64,000 bases of DNA. Origin: Cytobacillus firmus. Lineage in GTDB: Bacteria; Bacillota; Bacilli; Bacillales; Cytobacillaceae. The position numbers and the translations under genes were made by a program. Below the pieces are notes generated by a model. That model did no database searches. It worked only from the letters and a program-made list of their open reading frames with translations, and had not been told where the DNA came from. Positions 17,475 to 25,797 of the stretch are shown here, piece after piece; within the stretch, counting starts at the first letter, position 1, and every line of letters begins with the position of its first letter. The stretch covers positions 1-64,000 of the forward strand of contig NZ_JAMBOJ010000015.1 of the NCBI RefSeq assembly GCF_023715565.1, read 5' to 3'.

Positions 17475-18540
17475 TGCAAATAGATTGCGGAAACTTGCAA
17501 ATAGATGCTTTAAACTGCAAATAGGGCTAGGGAATCAGCAAATAGAACCGGTAAAGTGCAAATAGACAGCTGGATTCTGCAAATAGACGAACCGTATACT
17601 GAAGGGGAACCGGCGCACATGGTGGATTTGCAAAAAGAACCGGGGAATCAGCAAATAGAATGGAGTAAGTTGCAAATAGCAGCTTGGATTCTGCAAATAG
17701 ACGAACCGCATACTGAATGGGAACCGGCGCACATGGTAGATTTGCAAAAAGAACCGGGGAATCAGCAAATAGACCGGAGTAAGCTGCCAATAGCAGTCTG
17801 GATTCTGCAAAAAGAAGAACTGTATATTGAACGGGAACCGGCGCACATGGTAGATTTGCAAAAAGAACCGGGGAATCAGCAAATAGAATGGAGTAAGCAG
17901 CCAATAGCAGTCTGGATTCTGCAAAAAGAAGAACTGTATATTGAACAGGAACCGGCGCACATAGTGGATTTGCAAAAAGAACCGGGGAATCAGCAAATAG
18001 ACCGGAGGTAGCTGCTAATAGCAGCCTGGATTCTGCAAAAAGAAGAACCGTATATTGAACGGGAACCGGCCCACATGGTAGATTTGCAAAAAGAACCGGG
18101 GAATCAGCAAATAGACCGGAGTAAGTTGCAAATAGCAGCCTGGATTCTGCAAAAAGACGAACCGCATACTGAATGGGAAACGGCCCACATGGTAGATTTG
18201 CAAAAAGTACCGGGGAATCAGCAAATAGACCGGAGGTAGCTGCAAATAGCAGCCTGGATTCTGCAAAAAGAAGAACCGTATATTGAACGGGAACCGGCCC
18301 ATAGCAGAATTGCAAATAGAACCGAGCAATCTGCAAATAGAATGGAGTAAGCTGCAAATAACAGGCAACTTTCTGCAAATAGAAATTTAAAATTGCAAAT
18401 AGCAAGCTGATTCCTGCAAATAGACGAGCGGCATGAGATCCGGCAACCCTTTACGATAATCAACTTGCAAATAGAGTAATAGAGTTTACAAATAGAACCA
18501 AAAAATTGCAAATAGACGGACGAATCCTGCAAATAGAGAT
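17475..18540 (+). repeat. Helically phased TGCAAATAGA array 1
   Basis: About 40 copies of the decamer TGCAAATAGA (variants TGCAAAAAGA, TGCCAATAGC, AGCAAATAGA) lie with steps of 20-21 bases, and with 51-base steps at regular places. For example, the motif T falls at 17475, 17496, 17516, 17537, 17557, 17578, 17629, 17650, 17671 and 17692. Steps of 21 and 51 are close to two and five helical turns, so the motifs share one DNA face. Long open frames on both strands (17527-18405 minus; 17556-18011 plus) are low-complexity products of the repeat (LFA, YLQ or LQI strings) with no ribosome binding site support, so I treat the region as non-coding. Confidence 0.9.
17578..18373 (+). repeat. 114-bp higher-order tandem repeat inside array 1
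   Basis: Six exact-length 114-base units plus a slightly shorter seventh start at 17578, 17692, 17806, 17920, 18034, 18148 and 18262. Each holds four decamers at offsets 0, 51, 72 and 93. The 51-base part carries GAACCGTATACTGAA and GAACCGGCGCACATGG. The units differ by scattered substitutions with almost no indels, pointing to block duplication with spacing maintained. As 114 equals 38 codons, open frames persist passively. Confidence 0.9.
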
Positions 18541-18554
18541 CACTCCCCAAAAAT

Positions 18555-18591
18555 AATAAAAGCCGCAAAAGCGCATCCAAACGCTTTTGCA
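18555..18591 (-). terminator. Terminator for the minus-strand gene pair
   Basis: Arms GCAAAAGCG and CGCTTTTGC pair perfectly. Read on the minus strand they are followed by a T-rich run. It lies directly downstream of the 18599-18874 gene and at the border of the decamer array. Confidence 0.75.
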
Positions 18592-18598
18592 GCTCCGT

Positions 18599-18874
18599 TT
18601 AAGGAAAATAGATATCAAGACGATTCTTATCTCTCCGCATAATATAGTAATTTTGAAAACCCTCGCCTATCATTATGTCACAATAATTCTTCGAGTTGAG
18701 GGTTACAATTCGTTTTTTATTTTTGATAAAGTAGATCTTCCCATGATGGACATAAATCTTATTAAAACTAATTCCATCCCGATCGATAAGTTCGTCTTCA
18801 TAATAGTAATTTAAAATAACATGCCGGTTCTTGTAATCACACAAAATAGTCAGATCTCTCACTTGTTTTTCCAT
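18599..18874 (-). CDS. Small hypothetical protein
   Basis: About 91 residues with no family I recognise. It is rich in tyrosine, lysine and isoleucine with alternating hydrophobic residues (YVHHGKIYFIKNKKRIVTL), suggesting a small beta-rich soluble fold. It overlaps the 3' end of the 86-residue gene upstream, indicating coupled translation. ATG 18874 is chosen, although GAGGG is only two bases ahead of it; an alternative ATG at 18904 has no ribosome binding site and would overlap the upstream gene by 46 bases. A two-gene unit such as a toxin with its immunity partner is possible but unproven. Confidence 0.6.
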   Translation of the reverse strand: MEKQVRDLTILCDYKNRHVILNYYYEDELIDRDGISFNKIYVHHGKIYFIKNKKRIVTLNSKNYCDIMIGEGFQNYYIMRRDKNRLDIYFP

Positions 18875-19119
18875 ACCCTCAAAACATACCCCCCGCATCC
18901 GCATTGATCGATGAATTGAGTGTCCACTTTATTTCCGAAGTATATGAGCAGTGCTTCAGTTAGGTAGTTATCGGGATTTCCTAATTCAGCTGGTGTAACT
19001 ATATTGACATAATACCCTTTAGCTGTCTGGCTGACTGCCGCCATCGCATCGTTGATCAGAAGTTCCACATCACTAGCGTAATTGCCATGCTCAAGTGAAA
19101 TTGACCAGTTCTTTTCCAT
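18859..19119 (-). CDS. Small hypothetical protein
   Basis: Protein of 86 residues beginning MEKNWSISLEHGNYASDVELL and ending with a CGCGGYVLRVWKNK tail. It has no signal peptide or transmembrane helix. GAGGTG lies five bases ahead of ATG 19119. It is the first gene of an overlapping pair with the 18599-18874 gene and sits between the NERD-domain gene and decamer array 1. The adjacent CGC cysteines could bind metal. I do not recognise the family. Confidence 0.65.
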   Translation of the reverse strand: MEKNWSISLEHGNYASDVELLINDAMAAVSQTAKGYYVNIVTPAELGNPDNYLTEALLIYFGNKVDTQFIDQCGCGGYVLRVWKNK

Positions 19120-19182
19120 ATTAGCACCTCAATTCAGCCTAATTATAAATTAATTCAATAGAGAAATTTGTGAGTTGAATCA

Positions 19183-20148
19183 CTATTCAGGGGATTTTTC
19201 GTATATACGGTGTCTTTTATTTCTTTTAAATGAAAGGTTCATCCTGGAGAGTAATCTTGAAGCAGCATAGGGGGAAGGGATATGGGTGAATGAGCGGAAT
19301 TCCGAGTTGGTAATTGACGGCTTAATAAGCCGAAAGTAGTCCTGGACTGCAGACTCATGGGCTAAGGGAGAGGAAAAGGAACACATTGGACAGTGCCATT
19401 TCCCCCAATGGAAAATCATCGGAAGGGATGTGCATTTAGGACAGCTGACACCAGTTAGAATTTCTTCAACTGAGACATCGAATTGCTCGAGAATCTCGGA
19501 TTGTACAGGAGTGTGTTTTTTTAACAAAGTCCGGGATAGCTTCCGAATCTCCTTAGAGTCAGTTTTTTCTTGAGGATACTTATTTTCAATGTCATTCATT
19601 TTGGACAAAAGGTGATGAGAGTGTAGTACTTTCTTAGATATTTGCAGCGGGTCTGTCTCTGCCTTAATAATGGTGGAAGGATGGCTGATTATAACTAAAA
19701 AATCAAGCGGAATGCAAGGAAAACCATTAAGTCCAAGCCAGTTTCTAAATTGGTTTGTCTGATGAAGGGCTTGTGAAATGGGGTCAGGAAATCCTTCTTC
19801 TTTATCGTTTTGAATGCGGATGACCTGCTGGAAGTGAGGGTTGAAAAACAAGGTGCCTGTCCAATTTTTAACTTCTAGTATGAGTCCGAAGTTTGCAGTG
19901 AGCAGCAATACGTCGATTTGGAAGAATTGCGATCCGTTTGATAACCGCAAATCATGAAAAATCCAATACTTTTTAGGTTCAAGAAAGCTTAAGTAATAGG
20001 ATAATCTTTCTTCTCCCTTATATCCTGCGCATCTCTTTTTATATTCAGAGATCACTTTCTCACGTGCGGGGTGCTGTTCGGGGATTCTTCTTACCAATGC
20101 TTCAAGCTGGAGGTTCAATTCGGGGACTTTCAAGCTTTTACTAATCAA
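19183..20148 (-). CDS. NERD domain (nuclease-related) protein with zinc ribbon
   Basis: Protein of 321 residues. The NERD domain at about 40-160 shows the restriction-endonuclease-like core QIDVLLLTANFGLILEVKNW, with the acidic residue and the ExK triad. A C-terminal zinc ribbon has CPKC and CPMC separated by a short loop, near residues 236-258. The fold is that of PD-(D/E)xK nucleases, and many members lie on plasmids or near DNA-processing genes; actual cleavage is unproven for this protein. TTG 20148 is used because AAAGGAGAG lies six bases upstream. Decamer array 2 begins about 75 bases beyond its start. Confidence 0.82.
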   Translation of the reverse strand: MISKSLKVPELNLQLEALVRRIPEQHPAREKVISEYKKRCAGYKGEERLSYYLSFLEPKKYWIFHDLRLSNGSQFFQIDVLLLTANFGLILEVKNWTGTLFFNPHFQQVIRIQNDKEEGFPDPISQALHQTNQFRNWLGLNGFPCIPLDFLVIISHPSTIIKAETDPLQISKKVLHSHHLLSKMNDIENKYPQEKTDSKEIRKLSRTLLKKHTPVQSEILEQFDVSVEEILTGVSCPKCTSLPMIFHWGKWHCPMCSFSSPLAHESAVQDYFRLIKPSITNSEFRSFTHIPSPYAASRLLSRMNLSFKRNKRHRIYEKSPE

Positions 20149-20222
20149 GTATAGCTCTCCTTTCTGTGTTTACTTTGTTATTTTCGATATAAATGTCTAT
20201 ATACCTCTTTTAGATTGACTTC

Positions 20223-20405
20223 TTTTGCAGCTTTTCGTGCTCAATTTGCAGAAACTGGCACCCTATTTGCGAGTGGCTTTTCCTCATATATTCTATTTGC
20301 AGAAATCAAGCGGCTATTTGCAATTATCACTGTTCTATTTGCACAAAATCCCTTCCCATTTGCAAAATCAACGATCTATTTGCAACCTTCCCCACTCAAT
20401 TTGCA
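20223..20405 (-). repeat. Helically phased TGCAAATAGA array 2 (inverted)
   Basis: Nine copies of the same motif, here as CTATTTGCA on the plus strand, end at 20229, 20250, 20271, 20301, 20322, 20343, 20364, 20384 and 20405. Steps are 21, 21, 30, 21, 21, 21, 20 and 21 bases, so the two-turn phasing of array 1 is kept, with one three-turn step. The orientation is opposite to array 1, and the pair flanks the 18.6-20.1 kb genes. Open frames here are repeat artefacts. Confidence 0.88.
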
Positions 20406-20414
20406 GAGTTCACA

Positions 20415-20443
20415 TTCGACAAAATTCGGGTGGTGCCTGTCAC
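20415..20443. repeat. 29-base dispersed repeat, copy 1
   Basis: The string TTCGACAAAATTCGGGTGG plus GTGCCTGTCAC recurs at 27789-27817 with one mismatch. Both copies are intergenic. It looks like a short dispersed element of the genome. Confidence 0.7.
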
Positions 20444-20498
20444 TAATGAAAGAGACCGTACGCGCGGGAATTTGATAATTTTGAGCTTTGATTTGAAA

Positions 20499-20526
20499 GT
20501 GAGCCTTCTGGGGCTCGCTTTTTTTA
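20499..20526 (+). terminator. Hairpin with T-tract
   Basis: Arms AGTGAGCC and GGCTCGCT (one G-T pair) are followed by seven T residues. No plus-strand gene lies upstream, so it may end an untranslated transcript crossing array 2 or be left over from a lost gene. Confidence 0.6.
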
Positions 20527-20606
20527 TATAATGGAAAAATATAACTCTATCATTTTTTACCATTAATACTATAATATACTTATAAAACATCCAAATGGAG
20601 GAAATG

Positions 20607-21830
20607 ATGGTTAAAAAAGTATTATTTATTGTTTTATCTACTAGTTTACTTTTGGGTGCAAGCGCATATGCTCATAGTGGCCGGACAGATTCTAATGGCG
20701 GACATAATTGCAGTCCAAAATCACAGGCAAAGGGGTTATGTTCGGGATATCACTACCATAATGGAGGCAGTTCTTCCTCTGGAAGTTCAACATCAACAAC
20801 CAGTAAGCCGGCAGCCAGCAGCGATAAGGACTGTTCTGACTTTGCCACTTATGATGAAGTCGTAGAATATTGGAATTCAAAGGGGTACTCTGCAACTTAT
20901 GACCCAGAGAACTTAGATGGTTGGGGCACCGGCCAAGTAGATGATGGAATTCCTTGTGAAGCTCCGGGTAATTACGATAAAACAAAAATCAACAATAGTC
21001 CAGAACAGGTCCATTTTAAGCAAGAACAAGCTGATACAAAAAGAGGAGAGGAAAATGGACATGCCCAGGGGCTAAAGGATGGGTATGAAGAGTCAGGTGC
21101 TGACGATTCCACTTCCGAAGGCTCAAATGCATACACATCAGGCTATTCTTCTGGCTATAACAAAGGGTATGAAGAAGGACAGAAAAAGATAGAAGCTGAA
21201 AAATTGAAGGCTAAAACTGAAGGAATTGCTCAAGGGAAGAAACAAGATGAAATGGCAATTCCCGAGAGTTATTTAAAGCACCCTGGCCTAAAAGCCTCTT
21301 TTAAAAGTGGTTTTAATCAGGCTTTACAAGAGCGAATCGAGATTATGAAAAAAGAATACCAAGACTTAGGTTACAAAGATGGTAAAAAGGATTCTCATTC
21401 ACCTCCTGAAAAAGTTAATGACCTCTTCGTAAAGGCATATCAAGAAGGTTACGAAATCGCGCAGAATGAGCTGAAACAAGAGTATTTTGATATGGGATAT
21501 GAGGCGGCCTTTACAATGTTGAAATACAAAGATCCTAATCTAACTAATGACAAATTTACTCAGTGGTACAATGATGGATTTGACTCAAATGAAGAAATAG
21601 TTGAGATCCAAAACTCTGCCAAATCTTCAGGAGAAAATGGTGACGAGTATTCTATACCGTCCAAGTATGAAAAGGCTGAAGTAATCTATAAACATTACTA
21701 TAAAAAAGGTTATCAGCAATATGAAGAGGAACAAAAACAAAATCAGGCTACGGCAGCTGGAGGGGCAGGAGTTTTTGCACTTAGTTGGTTAGGGAGAAGG
21801 CTTTATGTTGCTAGGAAAATGATCCGTTAA
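20607..21830 (+). CDS. Secreted YHYH/Excalibur-type surface protein
   Basis: Protein of 407 residues with an N-terminal signal peptide (cleavage after about residue 22). A YHYH region follows (HSGRTDSNGGHNCSPKS...GYHYHNGG), then a Ser-rich linker and an Excalibur-like segment (DCSDFATYDEVVEYWNSKGY...DDGIPCE) at about 75-115. Excalibur domains bind calcium, but the usual DxDxDG loop is poorly kept here. The remaining 290 residues are hydrophilic with repeated GYxxG(Y/K) and AYQEGYEIAQNE motifs, and a short hydrophobic stretch lies near the C-terminus. ATG 20607 fits GGAGG five bases upstream. A 58-residue gene follows after 11 bases. Likely envelope-associated; function unknown. Confidence 0.72.
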   Translation: MVKKVLFIVLSTSLLLGASAYAHSGRTDSNGGHNCSPKSQAKGLCSGYHYHNGGSSSSGSSTSTTSKPAASSDKDCSDFATYDEVVEYWNSKGYSATYDPENLDGWGTGQVDDGIPCEAPGNYDKTKINNSPEQVHFKQEQADTKRGEENGHAQGLKDGYEESGADDSTSEGSNAYTSGYSSGYNKGYEEGQKKIEAEKLKAKTEGIAQGKKQDEMAIPESYLKHPGLKASFKSGFNQALQERIEIMKKEYQDLGYKDGKKDSHSPPEKVNDLFVKAYQEGYEIAQNELKQEYFDMGYEAAFTMLKYKDPNLTNDKFTQWYNDGFDSNEEIVEIQNSAKSSGENGDEYSIPSKYEKAEVIYKHYYKKGYQQYEEEQKQNQATAAGGAGVFALSWLGRRLYVARKMIR

Positions 21831-21841
21831 GGGGGATAGGA

Positions 21842-22018
21842 ATGGGAATATACCAAAACATCTGTTATAAAGTTGAAGATTTATTAGTTAAAGCTATAGC
21901 AAAGAAATTGGATCCTGCTGAGGTAAAAGCAAAAGTTAGCAATTATAGAAATGAAAAAGAAATGACACGGCTACAAAGGAAAGAAGCTAGAGTTCCAAGA
22001 ACAACAAAGAACGTCTAA
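21842..22018 (+). CDS. Small basic hypothetical protein
   Basis: Protein of 58 residues beginning MGIYQNICYKVEDLLVKAIA and ending in a lysine/arginine-rich tail. AAGGGGGATAGGA gives a good ribosome binding site for ATG 21842, 11 bases after the surface-protein stop, and a strong terminator follows at once. It is therefore the last gene of a two-gene transcript. It is predicted soluble and helical. No family recognised. Confidence 0.6.
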   Translation: MGIYQNICYKVEDLLVKAIAKKLDPAEVKAKVSNYRNEKEMTRLQRKEARVPRTTKNV

Positions 22019-22024
22019 ACATAA

Positions 22025-22063
22025 TTAACGCTTAGGGATGGTGTCTCAAGCGTTAATTTTTTT
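22025..22063 (+). terminator. Terminator of the surface-protein operon
   Basis: Perfect arms TTAACGCTT and AAGCGTTAA are followed by seven T residues. Confidence 0.9.
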
Positions 22064-22151
22064 GCTATTTTAGTAACTGTTGTTTTTACAATAAATTCAT
22101 CTGATACAATTATGTTGATAGTTAAATAGTGCGTTGAAGGGGTATAAATTT

Positions 22152-22547
22152 TTGGCAACCAATATAGTGAAAAATAATAAGAAAAAGGGAAACAAGATAC
22201 TTAGAACTATGCTTGTGATTGGAATATTATTAAGCGGTATCATAGGTTATGGAGTGTATTGGGCATTCTTTGATATGAATAGATTACCGACAGGAAAATA
22301 TATTACGGAAGAAACCTCTCCTAATGGCACTTACACTTTAAAAGCCTATGTATCCAGTCCAAGTTTAAGTGCTGATGCTGTAAGAGGTGAATTAATTTTT
22401 AATGAGCGTAATGGTAAAACAAAAAATATCTACTGGAATGATCGAGAATCCACAGCAAAAATTGAATGGATAGATGATGACACAGTAGTAATTAATGGAC
22501 GTAGACTAAATGTTCCTAAAGAAAAATTCGACTTTAGAAATCAATGA
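22152..22547 (+). CDS. DUF5412-like single-pass membrane protein
   Basis: About 131 residues: a short basic N-terminus, one transmembrane helix at about 16-38 (TMLVIGILLSGIIGYGVYWAFF) and an external domain with TSPNGTYTLKAYV and IEWIDDDTVVINGRRL. This pattern fits the DUF5412 family of small Bacillus membrane proteins; the role is unknown. TTG 22152 is preferred because GAAGGGG lies nine bases upstream, while the TTG at 22134 overlaps that site. Its own terminator follows. Confidence 0.65.
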   Translation: MATNIVKNNKKKGNKILRTMLVIGILLSGIIGYGVYWAFFDMNRLPTGKYITEETSPNGTYTLKAYVSSPSLSADAVRGELIFNERNGKTKNIYWNDRESTAKIEWIDDDTVVINGRRLNVPKEKFDFRNQ

Positions 22548-22550
22548 TTG

Positions 22551-22584
22551 AAATACCTCACCTCTTTTGTTGAGGTATTTTTTT
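22551..22584 (+). terminator. Terminator
   Basis: Arms AATACCTCA and TGAGGTATT are followed by a T-run. It follows the DUF5412-like gene directly. Confidence 0.88.
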
Positions 22585-22599
22585 GCAGTTCCACGATTT

Positions 22600-22826
22600 T
22601 TAGCAATCATTACACAGATAGCGTTGTCTTGAACGATATTTACCGTCGCGTTTAACCAATGTGCTATCACAATGAACACAACCTAAACCAAAATCGTGCT
22701 TCACGAATGCTTTTACGTAATTTTATCTGGTTCATCGGGAAGCAGGCCCTGTTTCATTACATTAAACAACGCTAACTGTTCAGATTTAGTTAATTCACTG
22801 AAATCTTCATATACATTTAACCACAT
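22600..22826 (-). pseudogene. Decayed transposase N-terminus (IS1595-like)
   Basis: An intact ribosome binding site (TAGGAGGC) and ATG 22826 open a frame reading MWLNVYEDFSELTKSEQLAL, which stops at 22713. A shifted frame continues as SIREARF, then GLGCVHCDS and RYLCNDC, an N-terminal zinc ribbon with CxxC pairs typical of IS1595-type transposases. A stop replaces the residue after the last cysteine. At least two frameshifts and one stop are present, and the catalytic domain is missing. No terminal inverted repeats were found. An old, inactive fragment. Confidence 0.75.
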
Positions 22827-22957
22827 AATTGAACGCCTCCTAACCGCATTAATCAACCCATTAGTAGATCTATACGAAAACAGCCATCTTTTTAAAACCA
22901 ATTTAGATTAGTACTCTTCCCATAAAGAATAATAGAATAATATCAGGGGGGAGTGAT

Positions 22958-23521
22958 ATGAAAAAAAGTATACTAGCAGTACTCAGCTTAGGATTAATAT
23001 TCGGTGTTATTTATTTACTATCTATACGTACCGAAGAACCAGTAAAGCCGGTTATCCCTGCTGTTTCCCTGGAAAAGAGCGTCTGCGAAAGAGTTTCAGA
23101 ACAATTTGGCGAGGGTTGCCAGCAGATTCTTTTGTTTGACCCCTATTCACGCCTGGTTTTTGCAGAAACCAATTCGGGAATTGTGCCTGTAAAGACCAAT
23201 CAGGAGTTTACAGAGTTTAAGAACTTCATCTATCCGATGATGGATTTCCAGGAGTTCAGCGAGGAAAAAACAGATAGGGGACCAATTGACTGGCGGGCAG
23301 ATAAAAAGTCAGAGAAGGGTTTTTCCATCATCTATGGATTTGCGGAGGATGATGCGAAGACCATCGTAATTAACAGTGAAGGGAATATTCAGCCATCCCG
23401 CTTTTGGGTTCGGAATAACCTGTGGGTTTGGTATGCTGTTTTCGAGAAAGACGAAATTAAATTGCCAGTTGAGGTTACAGTTTATGATGCAGAAGGCCAC
23501 CTTGTTAAGGGAAATGAATAA
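22958..23521 (+). CDS. Membrane-anchored hypothetical protein
   Basis: Protein of 187 residues. The N-terminal hydrophobic stretch (ILAVLSLGLIFGVIYLLSI) acts as an uncleaved anchor or signal, followed by a proline-rich linker and a soluble domain. Two cysteines in SVCERVSEQFGEGCQQ could form a disulfide outside the cell. GGGGGGAG precedes ATG 22958. It is monocistronic with its own terminator. Family not recognised. Confidence 0.6.
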   Translation: MKKSILAVLSLGLIFGVIYLLSIRTEEPVKPVIPAVSLEKSVCERVSEQFGEGCQQILLFDPYSRLVFAETNSGIVPVKTNQEFTEFKNFIYPMMDFQEFSEEKTDRGPIDWRADKKSEKGFSIIYGFAEDDAKTIVINSEGNIQPSRFWVRNNLWVWYAVFEKDEIKLPVEVTVYDAEGHLVKGNE

Positions 23522-23532
23522 GTATAACCCCC

Positions 23533-23560
23533 ACTTCCTATTCTATTAGGAAGTTTTTTT
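23533..23560 (+). terminator. Terminator
   Basis: Perfect arms ACTTCCTA and TAGGAAGT are followed by seven T residues. Confidence 0.92.
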
Positions 23561-23722
23561 GTTCCTTGAGTCCAGCCTTTGCAAAAACCCCCTTACAGAA
23601 TTCGGACTTTAGTTTGGGCAATACAGGAGTATAATACACAGTAAGCAGACAATTCGATGAATTTAGGGTCTGACTTTTGCAAACTCACTATTTAGAATCA
23701 GGTAAAGGAGGGAGCGCTCCCG

Positions 23723-25784
23723 ATGATTCTTGACCAGCGCTGCATGACGATTTTGACGAAAATAGTCCATGCGCCTACACATGTTTCTCCGCAGGAGCTT
23801 ATGGAAGAATTACAGGTTTCCAAGCGGACTGTTTATTATGATGTTGATAAAATTAATAGCTGGCTGAAAGACCAGGGTTTGAATGAGTTGAAATATGTTC
23901 GTGCTGCGGGATTTTTTCTCGATGAAGAAGAAAAGCAGCAGATTAAACAGCGACTGCATTCGTTTGATAAAGCTGACCCGCGAGAAAACTATTTATCTGC
24001 AGGATCTGATGGATAAGCTGGGTGTCAGCAGGAGTACGCTTCTGGCAGATATCAAGGAATTAAAAAAACAGCTAAGCCAGTTCCAGGTTCAGTTGAATTT
24101 CCAAAAACCTTCAGGCTACTATATTGCAGGCGAAGAACAGGATAAGCGGAAAATGCTGATACACTTCCTATCACAGGTTTTAACCAATCGCGGCTGGAAT
24201 GATCTATTATCAGAAGTCCAGTTAACCATCCAGGGCCCACCTGAACTGTCACCTAAAATGTTTCAGCGTGCTGATTTAGAAACAATTTATCAGATTCTGA
24301 ATGCAAGTGAATCATTTTCGGGCGTTCAATACACAGATGAAGTGATGGAGACGCTAAGCGCCCATATATTTATGCTCATCAAAAGATTTAACCAGGAAAA
24401 ATACATTAAGATGGACCCTGTTGAAAAGCAGGTCATTAAAGAAACGAAAGAGTACACGGCTGCTCAATTTATTTGCCGGAAAATTGAAAGCGATTTCCTG
24501 CTGGAGGTTCCTGATGATGAAGCGTGCTATCTTGCAACTTACCTGTTAGGGGCAAAAGTAAGCGACTATGATGCACGTGAGCTGGACAATCAGGATCTTG
24601 ATGTCCTTAAATCAATAGCGGTAAGAATGGTCGATGATTTTCAAAAGTATGCCTGTGTATTTTTTCAAAACCGGAAGGAACTTGAACGGAATCTATTGAT
24701 TCATTTAAAACCCGCATATTTCCGGAACAAATATGGGATCGAACTGGAGAATCCTTTATCAAAATCTGTACAGGAGTCTTATCAGGATCTGTTTATTCTA
24801 ACCAAAAAAGTGGTTCATCATTTTGAATACGTGCTTGGCAAAAGAGTATCGGATGATGAAGCGGCCTATATTGCGATGCACTTTGGAGGCTGGATTGATA
24901 AAGAAGGCGTCAGAGTGGAAGCCCGCAAAAAAGCGGCTGTGGTGTGTGCCAGCGGAATCGGCACGTCCCGAATTCTTCAGAAACAAATTGAAGATCTCAT
25001 GCCGTTTGTCGATGTGGCGAATGTATACACTGTTCGTGAATATGAGAAAGCGTCCCTGGCTGATTTGGACTTTGTCATTTCGACCACGCCAGTATCCCGG
25101 AAGCATGTACCGGTGTTTATTGTAAAACCAATTCTAAACCCGTCTGAGAAGGAATCCCTGCTTAAGCAGGTGCAGGCATCAGAAAAAAGGCCGAAATTAG
25201 AAAACATAGACGCATTGATGGACATAATCCGGAAGCATGCAGATATAAAAGACGAGAGCATGCTGATCCAGGAATTAAAAATCTACTATCAATCAAATAA
25301 AGAAGCAAAAAATGAGGTGGATCAAAAGCCCATGTTAAATGAAGTTCTCAACGCCGATAAAATTCAATTTGCAGATTCGGCTGCAAGCTGGCAGGAAGCA
25401 CTGCAAATGGCATCGCAGCCACTATTGGCCGATCAATCCATCAGCCAGAGTTACATCGATGCCATGATTAAAAACGTGAATGAAATGGGGCCATATATCG
25501 TCATCGCGCCTGGAATCGCCCTTCCTCATGCCCGCCCTGAAGCTGGTGTGAACAAGCTGGGAATGAGCTTTCTGCAATTAAAGAAAAGCTGTGCTTTTTC
25601 GGAAAAGCCGGAGCATCAGGTAAGATTATTCTTTGTGCTGGCAGCCATCGATAATGAAACCCATTTAAAAGCACTATCCCAGCTGTCCAAAATGCTGTCT
25701 GACAGCGATAACCTTGAAAAACTGCAGAATGCTGAAGCAACTGCTGACGTTTTAGACATTATTAATCAATATTCACAAGACTAA
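23723..25784 (+). pseudogene. BglG/MtlR-type PTS regulator, frameshifted near its start
   Basis: The frame from ATG 23723 encodes a DeoR-like HTH (SPQELMEELQVSKRTVYYDVDKI) and ends at 24016. A second frame, open from 23895, carries on with IKLTREKTIYLQDLMDKLGVSRSTLL, the second HTH. It then has two PRDs, a GatB-like IIB domain (CASGIGTSRI, near 24950) and a C-terminal IIA domain with APGIALPHARPE. The join near 23965-23980 lacks an estimated 15-20 residues of the usual linker as well as the frame, so a deletion is likely. It lies 13 bases upstream of the IIB gene it should control. A palindrome, GGGAGCGCTCCC, overlaps the ribosome binding site at 23710-23721. Confidence 0.75.
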
Positions 25785-25797
25785 GGAGGAAATAATA

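Noticed and set aside
17527..18405. 292-codon minus-strand frame with 38-residue repeats, resembling a repetitive secreted protein
   Set aside because: It is a passive product of the 114-base tandem repeat: other frames on both strands are equally open, there is no ribosome binding site and the composition is a low-complexity echo of the decamer.
17475..18540. CRISPR array
   Set aside because: The repeat unit is only about 10 bases, the intervening 10-base stretches recur between blocks, and no cas genes are present.
20215..20475. Open frames over decamer array 2
   Set aside because: Same repeat artefact (LFA/YLQ strings) with no start signal.
22600..22826. Active insertion sequence
   Set aside because: Only the N-terminal zinc-ribbon part remains, with frameshifts and stops and no terminal inverted repeats.
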